Shown piece after piece: positions 1 to 8,955 of a stretch of 64,000 nucleotides of DNA; position 1 is the stretch's first letter, and the number at the start of each line of letters is the position of its first letter. The DNA is from Nostoc sp. MG11 (lineage in GTDB: Bacteria; Cyanobacteriota; Cyanobacteriia; Cyanobacteriales; Nostocaceae). The notes under the pieces are model-generated. The model did not search any database. It was not told the DNA's origin and saw only the letters and a list, made by a program, of their open reading frames with translations. The stretch spans positions 540,758-604,757 of the forward strand of contig NZ_JACXXN010000002.1 in assembly GCF_014904695.1 (NCBI RefSeq). The letters are read 5' to 3'. The translations under genes and the position numbers were made by a program.

Positions 1-161
1 TTAGCAAGACAAAAATCTTTAGGAACGACCGCACATATTTGACGTCATATAAACACCTTCACTTTCGGAATATATCTATAGATAGGTTCAAAAACAATCA
101 GAAACAATCTCAGTGACTCATCGTCATTAAATACATCACTCGCACTCACGGAAAGCCTCTT

Positions 162-899
162 ATGACACACCTTCTTCGCTGGAAATCTGGAACCGCTGCA
201 CTCATGACTATGGCAGTTGCTACAAGTGCTATTACCCCGATGATTGCCTTTGCTCCTGCTAATGCACAATACAATATTGGGCAATCTAGAACAGTTACTA
301 TTCCTGCTAATGTATCTTTTCCTGTTACCTACGACAAAGATAAAGTTGTTGTTACTCCTGGGGAAAGTTTATCCCTAACGCTGAAAATAGCAAATGACAT
401 TATCGATAGGAACAGAAATGTATTAATTCCTGCTGGGACTGAAGTTGTGGGACGGCTAGAACCTGTAAACCTGGACAGTTATTCCAGAGATAGGGATTAT
501 AACAATAGAGATAGCAACAGAGATAGGGATTATAACAATAATAACAATAGACAAGGTGTGCGATTTGTAGCCCAAGAATTAGTATTTTCCTCTGGTCAAC
601 GTCAGCAGATTAATGCAACTTCTAGGACATATACCAGAACTGAAAAAATTTCCAAGGGATCTGATACTGGTAGTATATTAACTGATGCAGCTATTGGTGC
701 TGGTGCTGCTAGTGTCATTTCCTTAATTACAGGCAACCGCAGAATTGAGGTATTGGAACCTATTATTGGTGGTGCTGCGGGTGCAGCCGCAAGTGTGCTG
801 TTGCGGAAAAAAGAAGCAACTGTTTTTGTCCTCAGACCTGAACAAGATTTGAGACTAACACTGAACTCTAACTTGAACTTAGTACCGTACCGCTACTAA
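162..899 (+). CDS. Exported protein with C-terminal glycine-zipper-like domain (paralogue of the SLH gene at 1289)
   Basis: Function unknown. The 245-residue product starts with a signal peptide ending near residue 36 (APANAQ). A beta-rich segment follows (VTIPANVSFPVTYDKDK, about 45-60), then an Arg/Asp/Tyr/Asn-rich low-complexity stretch (about 108-131) encoded by a 22-nt DNA unit repeated at 486-507 and 519-540. The C-terminal part is Gly/Ala-rich (AAIGAGAASVISLITG, IIGGAAGAAA), a membrane-active or oligomerising look. The signal peptide (W.SGT.ALM) and the C-terminal half match the SLH protein encoded downstream, so the two arose by duplication. The start ATG has GGAAAG about 8 bases upstream. 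Likely periplasmic or outer-membrane associated; the family name is not recognised. Confidence 0.8.
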   Translation: MTHLLRWKSGTAALMTMAVATSAITPMIAFAPANAQYNIGQSRTVTIPANVSFPVTYDKDKVVVTPGESLSLTLKIANDIIDRNRNVLIPAGTEVVGRLEPVNLDSYSRDRDYNNRDSNRDRDYNNNNNRQGVRFVAQELVFSSGQRQQINATSRTYTRTEKISKGSDTGSILTDAAIGAGAASVISLITGNRRIEVLEPIIGGAAGAAASVLLRKKEATVFVLRPEQDLRLTLNSNLNLVPYRY

Positions 900-1288
900 G
901 CTTAACTCTTTTTAAGTCGTGACTTTAATTATCCCTGAATAGCGATCGCTACTTCAACTAGAGTGTGCGATCGCTTCATTTTTAGATAAGAGTTATTCTT
1001 TTTAAATGCTACTTAATAGTAAAAAATATTCATTTTCAAGCAACTGCTTTATTAATGTCTCGTCTGGTTAAATATAAAGTAATAAGCTTGGAATAAAACA
1101 ATTTACGTGACCCATAATCTTTGAAGAGACGTTGCAATACAACGTCTCTAATTGTCTAATTAGGATATTCAATGTTTTCACTTTTAAAATTAGCCAATAA
1201 TCAGCTTAATCTTTTAGGAACTTCATACTTTTATTAATGTCTAGTTAATTAACAGAAGAAAAAATAATTGTAGAGAAATAACAAACTA
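900..1288. other. Intergenic region with a perfect hairpin repeat
   Basis: No gene is seen between the two paralogues. The stretch is AT-rich, has HIP1 sites near 941-975, and contains a perfect 10-bp inverted repeat (AGAGACGTTG at 1125-1134, CAACGTCTCT at 1140-1149, 5-nt loop). Hairpins of this kind are common dispersed repeats in Nostocales. There is no T-run, so it is not a clear terminator. Confidence 0.6.
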
Positions 1289-2530
1289 ATGTTTGCTTTA
1301 AAAAATTGGCAATCTGGAACATCTGCACTCATGGCTTTGAGCATTACAGTAGGTACTGTAGCGCCCTTTATTACAGCCGCACCATCTTTGGCTCAAACTA
1401 CTTTTTATGATGTTTCATCTAACTATTGGGCAGCACAATTTATTCAAGAATTATCTGGGCGAGGTGTAATTGCCGGATTTCCTGATGGTAGCTTCCGCCC
1501 AGAACAAGCGGTAACACGCGCTCAATTTGCCGCTATGGTTAACAAAGCTTTCCAAAAAGCACAGCAAAGGCAAGGAATCAATTTTGCTGATGTGCCAAGT
1601 AATTATTGGGCATCCAGTGCAATTCAGCAAGCTTATACCATCGGTTTCTTGTCAGGTTATCCTGGCAATCTCTTCAGACCTAACGAGGCTATTCCCCGTC
1701 AGCAGGTCTTGGTTTCTCTCGCCAACGGTTTGGGATATACTCCTAGCGGTGATACCGCAAGCACTCTGCAATACTTCAACGATGCCTCTAGCATTGCTGA
1801 CTATGCCCGTCGCCCCATCGCTGCGGCGATTGAGAAGCAAATTGTAGTCAACTATCCTAATGTGAAGTTTTTAAATCCAGCCACAACCGCCACACGGGCA
1901 CAGGTAGCTGCTTTTATCTACCAAGCGTTGGTCAGTTCTAATCAAGCCTCAGCAATTAATTCACCCTATATCGTGGCTACTCAGCCTACAACACCAACCC
2001 CGGTAGCTGTAACTATTCCACAAGGAACTACCATTCCTGTGAAGTACGATAAGGCTGAAAAAATTCTTGTCACTAAAGATGAAACAGCGCCTTTGACACT
2101 TACAGTAAACCAAAATGTAGTTACTCAACAAGGAAGTGTGGTGATTGCTGCTGGTACTCAGGTGATTGGTCAACTTAAACCAGTTCAAGGCGGTTCTCAA
2201 TTCGTTGCTGAAAAACTAGTTTTGCCTACAGGTCAAGAGTATCAAATTAACGCTACTTCCGAAGTAATTACCAAAACTGAAACAGTGAAAAAGGGGACTA
2301 GTACTGGTGCAATTCTGAAGAATACTGTATTAGGTGCAGGAGCAGCAGCAGCGGTATCTGCTGTTACTGGCGATCGCGCGATCGCCACAGAAGAAGTTTT
2401 GGGTGGCGCTGGTATAGGTGCGTTAATTGGTCTGTTCTTTGGTAAAAATAGTGTTGATTTAATCGCAATTGACCCAGATACCGATCTACAAATGACGATT
2501 AATCAAAATTTGCTGGTTTCAACCAGATAG
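1289..2530 (+). CDS. S-layer homology (SLH) domain protein with the same C-terminal domain as its neighbour
   Basis: A 413-residue exported protein. After a signal peptide (cleavage after APSLAQ, about residue 36) come SLH repeats: FYDVSSNYWAAQFI...FRPEQAVTRAQFAAM (about 39-90), FADVPSNYWA...FRPNEAIPRQQ (about 100-150) and a weaker third copy (about 163-215). SLH domains anchor proteins to cell-wall polymers; in cyanobacteria they typify periplasm or outer-membrane proteins. Residues from about 235 onward (VTIPQGTTIPVKYDKAEK, then Gly/Ala-rich IGALIGLFFG) repeat the fold of the protein at 162-899. So this is the same C-terminal module with an SLH unit placed between it and the signal peptide. 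It is closed by an intrinsic terminator 50 bases after the stop. Confidence 0.85.
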   Translation: MFALKNWQSGTSALMALSITVGTVAPFITAAPSLAQTTFYDVSSNYWAAQFIQELSGRGVIAGFPDGSFRPEQAVTRAQFAAMVNKAFQKAQQRQGINFADVPSNYWASSAIQQAYTIGFLSGYPGNLFRPNEAIPRQQVLVSLANGLGYTPSGDTASTLQYFNDASSIADYARRPIAAAIEKQIVVNYPNVKFLNPATTATRAQVAAFIYQALVSSNQASAINSPYIVATQPTTPTPVAVTIPQGTTIPVKYDKAEKILVTKDETAPLTLTVNQNVVTQQGSVVIAAGTQVIGQLKPVQGGSQFVAEKLVLPTGQEYQINATSEVITKTETVKKGTSTGAILKNTVLGAGAAAAVSAVTGDRAIATEEVLGGAGIGALIGLFFGKNSVDLIAIDPDTDLQMTINQNLLVSTR

Positions 2531-2580
2531 TCAAAATAGTTATTAGTCTAGGTTAAAACTCACGTTCTACTATTATTACA

Positions 2581-2608
2581 AATTTGGGATACTCCCAAAT
2601 TTTTTTTT
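2581..2608 (+). terminator. Intrinsic terminator of the SLH gene
   Basis: Perfect 9-bp stem AATTTGGGA / TCCCAAATT with a 3-nt loop, followed directly by seven T residues. Confidence 0.9.
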
Positions 2609-2809
2609 GCTTTCAGGAATAGCCGCAATAGCACTTGTAACACATACGTAAGTGCTGTATATTGACAGTATTCCCTCTTCTGCAAATTGATAGAAGCTCT
2701 CTAGAGGTAAGACAAGCCTAATTTACCGTAGTTTATTGAAAATAACTTCAATAGACTATACAGCACTGGCATTTTAGCTTAAAGCGATCGCATATAGGGA
2801 CAAAAAATA

Positions 2810-3586
2810 ATGCCTGGAAGTCAAGACTTATTAAACATAATTGAGTTAATTCAGGGATTTATACCCAAGGTTAAATTTGAGTTTTCAGGTTTTACAGGTA
2901 TTTCACTTGAAGAACTAAAATTGCAACTAGGAAACACAAACAACGTTAATACCTATAATGCAATAAATATTAATTTTGGGATAATAGGTGAGCAGGATAG
3001 ACCTCTAGCTATCATTACTCCTATAAAATTTAAAAATCCCAGTCTCGAAGGTTCGACAGAAAATCTAGAAAAATCCCTCGCTTTTCTGCCAAAAAATACA
3101 CCAAAAAATCAGAGGACAGAATCAGGAAAAACATTTAAATTAGATATTAAAAATATTCCTTTCAGTAGTGGCTTTCATCTAATTATTAATCAAAAAGATT
3201 GGTGGAAAAATGATGAGACACCAGAAGAGAAATCAATTTTAATTGGCGATATCAAGTTAATACCACTGTGCGAAAATGAGTGGGGATATATTAGAACAAT
3301 TGAAAGTGAGCAACAATTTGGATTATCTATTAATCAAAATGGAGTTGTAAAAGTAGAAATTTGGATAGGTAATTTACCACCAATAGATATAAATAATTTG
3401 TCGCCAGGGTTGTCGGAAACTTTCGAGTTTACGGAATATAAAGCTGGTGAAATTATGAAGTTTGAAACACTTTCTGAATTAGTCGTTTCATTAGATGAAA
3501 ATGTAGTTAAAAAAGCAATACTGGTTGAGTACCATCCCAAAAACTCTCTCAAGGAATATTTTGTATTTATCTTGGCTCAGGAGTAA
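2810..3586 (+). CDS. Unknown protein paired with the atypical kinase
   Basis: A 258-residue protein of no family I recognise. It is soluble-looking (no signal peptide or membrane segment), rich in beta-forming residues, Asn, Ile and Lys, with short hydrophobic strands (AININFGIIG, LAIITPIKF, VVKVEIWIGNLPPIDI) that suggest a beta-sandwich-like fold. The start ATG lacks a clear ribosome-binding site. Its stop codon lies 6 bases before the kinase start, and the kinase's ribosome-binding site (CAGGAG) overlaps this gene's last codons, so the two are probably co-transcribed and functionally coupled. Codon choice is more AT-rich than in the surrounding housekeeping genes, which hints at an accessory or transferred origin. 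It could be a substrate, sensor or regulator of the kinase; that is inference. Confidence 0.75.
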   Translation: MPGSQDLLNIIELIQGFIPKVKFEFSGFTGISLEELKLQLGNTNNVNTYNAININFGIIGEQDRPLAIITPIKFKNPSLEGSTENLEKSLAFLPKNTPKNQRTESGKTFKLDIKNIPFSSGFHLIINQKDWWKNDETPEEKSILIGDIKLIPLCENEWGYIRTIESEQQFGLSINQNGVVKVEIWIGNLPPIDINNLSPGLSETFEFTEYKAGEIMKFETLSELVVSLDENVVKKAILVEYHPKNSLKEYFVFILAQE

Positions 3587-3592
3587 ATTACT

Positions 3593-6463
3593 ATGTTTCA
3601 ATCACAAAATTTTGACCCTAATTATTCGTTTAAAACCGGAGATGTGAATAGTCAGACTTTTTATTTTACACTTGATGCTCAAAATCATCAGCCTATTAAA
3701 CTTGGTGATGGGACTTTTGGTGTAGTATTTGCAGTCTATGATAGTAACGGAGAAGATAGATTTGCCGTTAAACTCCTTTATGGACATTCTGATGCAGATA
3801 TTGTAAAATCCCGTTTTGATAATGAAATCAACTCGACACAACTAATTACGCAGATTAAAAGAGATACAAACCTTGTTGGTGTTATTAGGACAGTAGGTTG
3901 GACTAGAGAATTTCAAAAATCACAAGTATATAAGAAGCTAGAGAACTTCTTTGCACCATTTAGAATATCAAATTATGCTCTTGTAACAGAGAAATATGAT
4001 GCGACACTTAAAGACCTTTTAGAAGGAGGTATTAAAAAATATACGATTCAACAAAACGCTACTACTAGTAAAATTTTCTTACCTGAACCGTTAGAATCTC
4101 GCCAAGAAGTAGAAGATGTAATAGATAGAATAGTATCAGTTGATGCAAATAAACAGACACTTGATGCAAATAAACAAGCACTTAAGGAAAAAATATATGA
4201 GCTGACAGGATACGATATCCTCAGACAAATGAATTTTGAAGATCGTATAGCTGATATACTTCCCTATTTAGTCGATATTGCCGAAGGTCTTGTAACTCTT
4301 CATAAAGCTAAACTATTACACCTTGATTTGAAACCTGCAAACATCTTCGTGAGAAAACCGGGAGTTTTTGTTGAGGCTGTAATTGGTGATTTAGGTTTCC
4401 TTTTACCAGGAGAAAAGCCAACACCCGCAGCTTTACCGGGAGCAAATGCAGAGTTACCTCTTGGTACACGTCATTATCGTTCGCCTGAGCAAAAAGACTT
4501 TTTTGATATTTGTGATGTAGAAGTTCAAGTAGATACTAATGATGTCAAGCTCATTGCTTATGATCCTAAACTTCGAGATACAATCATTGAGGATACTGAT
4601 GTTGTAGTGTTTAGTAATAATAACACAGAGATATATAACATTAAGTCAATTGTGATTGATGAACAAAGTGAAAATTCATCAATAACTATTACTCTTAAAT
4701 TAAATTCAAAAGCAAAGGAAAATTTTAGACCTGATAAAAAAACCCAGATTATTTTGTACAAACGGCAAGACGAACGAACTGATTTGTTCGGTTTTGGAGC
4801 TATTTTATTTGACTTGCTGACTTGTGGAGAGTCGCCAGAACGCTTTTATGATAATATCCGAATGTATGACAAAAAGGATAAAAAAGTTGATGAGATAATG
4901 GAAGATTATCTCATGGTTTCTAATTTTCAATCTAGTGAACCAAGTCTAGTTCAGGTATTTGAACCTTTTAAGCTTCATAAAAGTTCAACAATTTATGCTC
5001 CTGCCGAAATTGTTGAAATTATTCTGAAGTGTATGCTTTACAAGGCAGAAAATACTTTTTATTCCTTAAGTCGCTATAGTGATGGTAGTGCTAATAAATC
5101 TGTAAATCTTGTGCTTGATCGTCTAATGGAACTGCACGAAAGCCAACGTTTCGGTTTTAGAAAAGCCAAAAATCATCTTTGCGATCGCACATGGAAAAGC
5201 GGCAACAGTTCCACCACTCCCAGCTTTTTAGAAACACTCAAAGAACTACAAACATTAGATAAAAATAATTTACATAATCGCTTTGTAAAAGGATTTTGGT
5301 ATCTGGATCAAATCTCTGACTTAGTTAGCCGTTCTCTTAATTCATCATCTTTTTCATTTAGTGAGCTACATCCAACAAACTTAGCTGTAATTGAGAGAAA
5401 TGGTGAGCCAAATGCTCTCAATATCAGGTTTCAAGTATATAAGATGAGAGATTCTTATGAGAAAGATTTGAGAGGAGACTTTGTATACACAAAAATTAAT
5501 CGAGATATAGGGAATCCATTTGTCCCAAATTATTTAGCGTTTGTGCGTCGGAAGATTGTTTTAAAAAATATAGCAATTAGTAATAACGCCATAGGTAACA
5601 CTCCATTTTATAAATGTAGCTACCAATTTCTAGATTCGTCACTTTATAAAGATAATATTAAAAAGGGAGATTGGATTATAATAAAGTCTAAAAATAATAC
5701 CAAAAATGTATTATTGCAAGTTGAATCTTCTGTAGGTTCTAATTTGACTCTTAAAAGTGACTTTTTTGAGCCGAACAATGATGTTAGAGAATTAGAATCT
5801 CCAAACTTTGAAGATATGACTCAGATATCAAGCTCGGAGGGTGTTTATTACAAAGATATTGATCCTTGTGTCTATTATTTAAATATGCTGGGAATATATG
5901 TATATAATATCTTCTTTGCAGGCATTGAAGACAATACATACAACAAACCAATAATTACAGATATAATTAATAATATTCTTAATGTAAATGATTCTATCAA
6001 AATAAAAATATTAGACCAATATAATAATCATAAGCCGAGTGGATATTTTGATTTATTCAATAAAAAGTCGCCTAAGTTTGTCAAACAATCTGAATTTGTA
6101 GAAATTATCCATGCTCTTGCTTCTATGTATTTAAAGCTGACTCTTCATGAAAGTGAGAATTCTTACTATCGCAGTCATGAAGGCGATAGTAAATTTGATA
6201 GATACCGAATTATTTCACTTCTTGGTGATCTTGAGACTCTTAAAGGTAAAATTGCCAATTTTATCAATGACAAAAATACTAACCATGTTGCTCTTAGATC
6301 GTATCCTGATGATAAGTTATTAGATGAACTACCTAAACTCTCTGACTTAATAGGTGATAGTGACCAGATAAAAGTACCTTTGCAGTTTGATAAGTTAACT
6401 TCTTCACTAGTTGAAGTAGATTCAGGTGGAGCGAGGTTGCGCTTAGCTGAGATGCTATCTTGA
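3593..6463 (+). CDS. Large atypical Ser/Thr protein kinase with a domain inserted in the activation-segment region
   Basis: A 956-residue Hanks-type kinase. Visible: Gly-rich loop LGDGTFGVV (37-45), ATP-binding Lys60, helix-C Glu78, catalytic loop HLDLKPAN (243-250; HLD instead of HRD), DLG in place of DFG (266-268) and RSPEQ (296-300). The catalytic Lys, Asp and Asn are kept, so activity is plausible. Between RSPEQ and the helix-F motif DLFGFG (397-402) lie about 90 extra residues, where normal kinases have about 15. A weakly similar segment recurs at about 667-725. There is also a Lys/Asn-rich helical insert (about 175-205) after the N-lobe. The C-terminal half (about 450-956) matches nothing I know. 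No membrane segment. It forms an operon with the unknown gene 6 bases upstream. AT-rich codon use suggests an accessory gene. Confidence 0.85.
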   Translation: MFQSQNFDPNYSFKTGDVNSQTFYFTLDAQNHQPIKLGDGTFGVVFAVYDSNGEDRFAVKLLYGHSDADIVKSRFDNEINSTQLITQIKRDTNLVGVIRTVGWTREFQKSQVYKKLENFFAPFRISNYALVTEKYDATLKDLLEGGIKKYTIQQNATTSKIFLPEPLESRQEVEDVIDRIVSVDANKQTLDANKQALKEKIYELTGYDILRQMNFEDRIADILPYLVDIAEGLVTLHKAKLLHLDLKPANIFVRKPGVFVEAVIGDLGFLLPGEKPTPAALPGANAELPLGTRHYRSPEQKDFFDICDVEVQVDTNDVKLIAYDPKLRDTIIEDTDVVVFSNNNTEIYNIKSIVIDEQSENSSITITLKLNSKAKENFRPDKKTQIILYKRQDERTDLFGFGAILFDLLTCGESPERFYDNIRMYDKKDKKVDEIMEDYLMVSNFQSSEPSLVQVFEPFKLHKSSTIYAPAEIVEIILKCMLYKAENTFYSLSRYSDGSANKSVNLVLDRLMELHESQRFGFRKAKNHLCDRTWKSGNSSTTPSFLETLKELQTLDKNNLHNRFVKGFWYLDQISDLVSRSLNSSSFSFSELHPTNLAVIERNGEPNALNIRFQVYKMRDSYEKDLRGDFVYTKINRDIGNPFVPNYLAFVRRKIVLKNIAISNNAIGNTPFYKCSYQFLDSSLYKDNIKKGDWIIIKSKNNTKNVLLQVESSVGSNLTLKSDFFEPNNDVRELESPNFEDMTQISSSEGVYYKDIDPCVYYLNMLGIYVYNIFFAGIEDNTYNKPIITDIINNILNVNDSIKIKILDQYNNHKPSGYFDLFNKKSPKFVKQSEFVEIIHALASMYLKLTLHESENSYYRSHEGDSKFDRYRIISLLGDLETLKGKIANFINDKNTNHVALRSYPDDKLLDELPKLSDLIGDSDQIKVPLQFDKLTSSLVEVDSGGARLRLAEMLS

Positions 6464-6578
6464 AATGAATAAATCTTGACACATCTAATTAGCATTTTTT
6501 ATCGTCAGGTTAGTTAGGAAAGCATAATATTGCTGTATATCTTAATTGTCTGAAAAAAGAAACTGCATTGATTTGTGA

Positions 6579-7928
6579 CTAACTTTTAACTTCCGGCAAC
6601 CAAATAATAAATGTAGTTCCTGGTGCATCGGGTGAAGTGATTACTGAGTTAATACCAGGGCTGAAAATTTCAATTTCGCCCTGCATTTGCTCTATTAATT
6701 GTTTGGCGATCGCTAACCCTAAACCTGTACCAGGAATTTCTGTTTGCGCTTGTACACCCCGGTAATGTCGTTCTCCAAGATGCTCTAAATCTTCGGGTGG
6801 AATGCCAGGCCCGTTATCACTGATGACAATTCCTTGGAAGTTAGCTTTTTTTTGCCCCGCTTGAATCAAAATTTTACCACCAGCGGGAGTGTATTTCAAT
6901 GCATTATCAATGATATTGCTCAATACCTCTTGTAACGCTTTGACATTGGCGCGTACTAGTGGCATTTGCTTAATTTCAGCTATTAGTTTGAGATTTCGCT
7001 CCTGCCCTATTGCTTTGGCTGATACTAATAATGGCTTTAATATCTCTGCTAACGAGCAATCAGTTTCTTTGTCTCCCGTTCCCGGCAATAATAGCGCTGG
7101 TTTGGCATTTTTTTGGACAGTTGCTTCTACAAATACTTCATGTCCAGGAAGTGAGAGGGGTGCTAAATCTGCCTCTGTCAAGTCAATTACTTTATCGAAT
7201 TGTTGCAGCAATTCTTCTAGGCGATCGCTTTCCCGCACTATACTATTTGCCACATCTCGGTTAGCATCTGCTGGTCGCAGTCGTTTTAATAGTAGTTTGC
7301 CAAAAGTCCGCAATGCTGTTAGTGGGTTACGAAACTGGTGCAATAAGTTATCTAGCAAATCTCGCTGTTTTTCTTGAATAATTTGTTGTTCATGTAATTG
7401 CTGTTGCAACCATGCTCGTCGCTGATCTAAAATGCAGGCGATCGCCAATGTTTGAGCTATCCGTTGAATTTCACTTTGCTCGTGTTCATTCCATACGCGG
7501 TCTTCTCTACCTGTCACCAGTAACCCCATCATCACACCTTCATAGATTAGAGGTAAGACAATTTGGTTGCCACCAAGCAAGTATTCTTCTCTTAAATGAG
7601 GTTGAGAAGTATCTGGTGTCTTATACTCCCGTGATGAGATGGGATCTGACCCCGCTAACAACAATCTTCCTTGATGGTTGGGTAATACCAATACATTTCC
7701 TACTTTCAGTTGCTTGCGTACTGTTGACTCAGCAGTCTCTTCTCCTTGCCCTAATACTGCTGTCTCCGGGTAAATCATTACAGGAACTAGTTTCGCCTCA
7801 CCTGAACTCGACTCTACCAATTCTTGTGTTAAGTACACAACACTCAAAGATGCTCCTAACCCTTGGGTGAGCAGTGATATTTGCTCTCGGCACAGAGCAA
7901 GAAAATCAGAACTGGCAGACATTAACAT
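6579..7928 (-). CDS. GAF-domain sensor histidine kinase
   Basis: A 449-residue soluble histidine kinase. Residues about 10-170 look like a GAF sensory domain. The phospho-acceptor region LLHQFRNPLTALRTFG contains His197. The ATPase domain shows the N-box NIIDNALKYT (Asn342), G1 DNGPGIPPE (371-379) and GTGLGLAIAKQ (400-410). The H-box has HQFRNP rather than HE-x-R-x-P, a variant seen in cyanobacterial kinases of this type. No response regulator gene is adjacent, so it is an orphan kinase. It stands convergent to the kinase operon at its 3' side and divergent from DUF3155. No transmembrane segment, so it senses a cytoplasmic signal or works via a partner. Confidence 0.92.
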   Translation of the reverse strand: MLMSASSDFLALCREQISLLTQGLGASLSVVYLTQELVESSSGEAKLVPVMIYPETAVLGQGEETAESTVRKQLKVGNVLVLPNHQGRLLLAGSDPISSREYKTPDTSQPHLREEYLLGGNQIVLPLIYEGVMMGLLVTGREDRVWNEHEQSEIQRIAQTLAIACILDQRRAWLQQQLHEQQIIQEKQRDLLDNLLHQFRNPLTALRTFGKLLLKRLRPADANRDVANSIVRESDRLEELLQQFDKVIDLTEADLAPLSLPGHEVFVEATVQKNAKPALLLPGTGDKETDCSLAEILKPLLVSAKAIGQERNLKLIAEIKQMPLVRANVKALQEVLSNIIDNALKYTPAGGKILIQAGQKKANFQGIVISDNGPGIPPEDLEHLGERHYRGVQAQTEIPGTGLGLAIAKQLIEQMQGEIEIFSPGINSVITSPDAPGTTFIIWLPEVKS

Positions 7929-8210
7929 TTTTTAGCATTTGCTCAGAATTACAGACTTTGAGGGATGATAAAAAAGAACACTTCGTTTTCCCTCACTCAT
8001 TTAATAAAGCTTAACTGAATCTTTTTAGTGATGCTTTGTACCAGGGGATTATATCCTTAGCTACTTTTAATTTATATATCTTCAAAAGATATTATTTTTC
8101 TTGTATCAAAAGGTTAATAACTATTGATATTTTGAACTAGAACTTATATAATGACGACGGATTTTGTAGCTATCACTACAATCTATAGCTTGAAAGAGGA
8201 GGACAATAGG

Positions 8211-8528
8211 TTGGCAAGGAGACGTAAAAGGAAAAGTCGTCGTCGCCAAGAAGGACGGCGAATTCTGGAACATGTGCCTCAATATAGCATCGAAAGTGGC
8301 GAAGAGAAACCTGTGACAGCAGCGAGAAAATTCATTCAAGCTGAAGGTATTTTGCCACCGGCGTTGCTACTCGTAAAGCGAAACGAACACACCACAGACC
8401 GTTATTTCTGGGCAGAAAAGGGACTGTTTGGTGCTCAATACGTAGAGGAAAACCATTTCTTGTTTCCTAGCCTGAGGGTGTTAGAACCTTCATCTAGTCA
8501 AGAACCCCTTGCATTGGCTAGTAGGTGA
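8211..8528 (+). CDS. DUF3155 family protein
   Basis: A conserved cyanobacterial protein of unknown role. The N-terminus is strongly basic (ARRRKRKSRRRQEGRR), followed by a conserved core (FIQAEGILPPALLLVKRNEH, FWAEKGLFGAQYVEENHFLF). The start is taken as TTG at 8211 because a strong AGAGGAGG ribosome-binding site lies at 8195-8202, 8 bases upstream, and translation then opens directly on the basic block; the in-frame ATG at 8151 has no such site. The product would be 105 residues. The basic tail suggests nucleic-acid or ribosome contact, which is inference only. Confidence 0.82.
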   Translation: MARRRKRKSRRRQEGRRILEHVPQYSIESGEEKPVTAARKFIQAEGILPPALLLVKRNEHTTDRYFWAEKGLFGAQYVEENHFLFPSLRVLEPSSSQEPLALASR

Positions 8529-8955
8529 ACCATAAATGGTCATCTGACAAATTATAGTGTGGCTTCTGACAATCATTTAACTGGCAAACTTGCTCAGTTT
8601 ATGCAAAAAGTTCTTTTTTTTTTAGTTTGTAACTGAATTTGCCAGTCAGGCTAGTCCAGGTATTTGGAAAATCAACTCGTCTTCAACCACACTAGGTTAA
8701 TTGCATGAATTGATTATTACTAGTCAGATGATACAGAAGGGAGTGAGGATATAAAACGCTAGTGAAGTTGCGTTTGCATCCAGGTAGATTGTTAAATACG
8801 CTCTTTCAACATCAAATTTTTCCCCACGACTCGCGTTGTGGGGAAAATTGATAAAGAAAGCACTAGTTGTTTATTTCTCCCTACTGTTCATTGCTCAAGG
8901 AGTAAGTCAGAAGTCTGCATATCAGAAGATAGAGGATAGTGAATAAAACCAGCAA
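8529..8955. other. Intergenic region between convergent genes, with a strong hairpin
   Basis: No gene is seen. A 13-bp stem (8818-8830 with 8835-8847, one G-T pair, 4-nt loop) has the form TTTTCCCC...GGGGAAAA. It could stall or terminate transcripts from both sides, but it lacks a T-run outside the stem. An A/T-rich tract (nine T at about 8611-8620) lies upstream. Confidence 0.5.
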
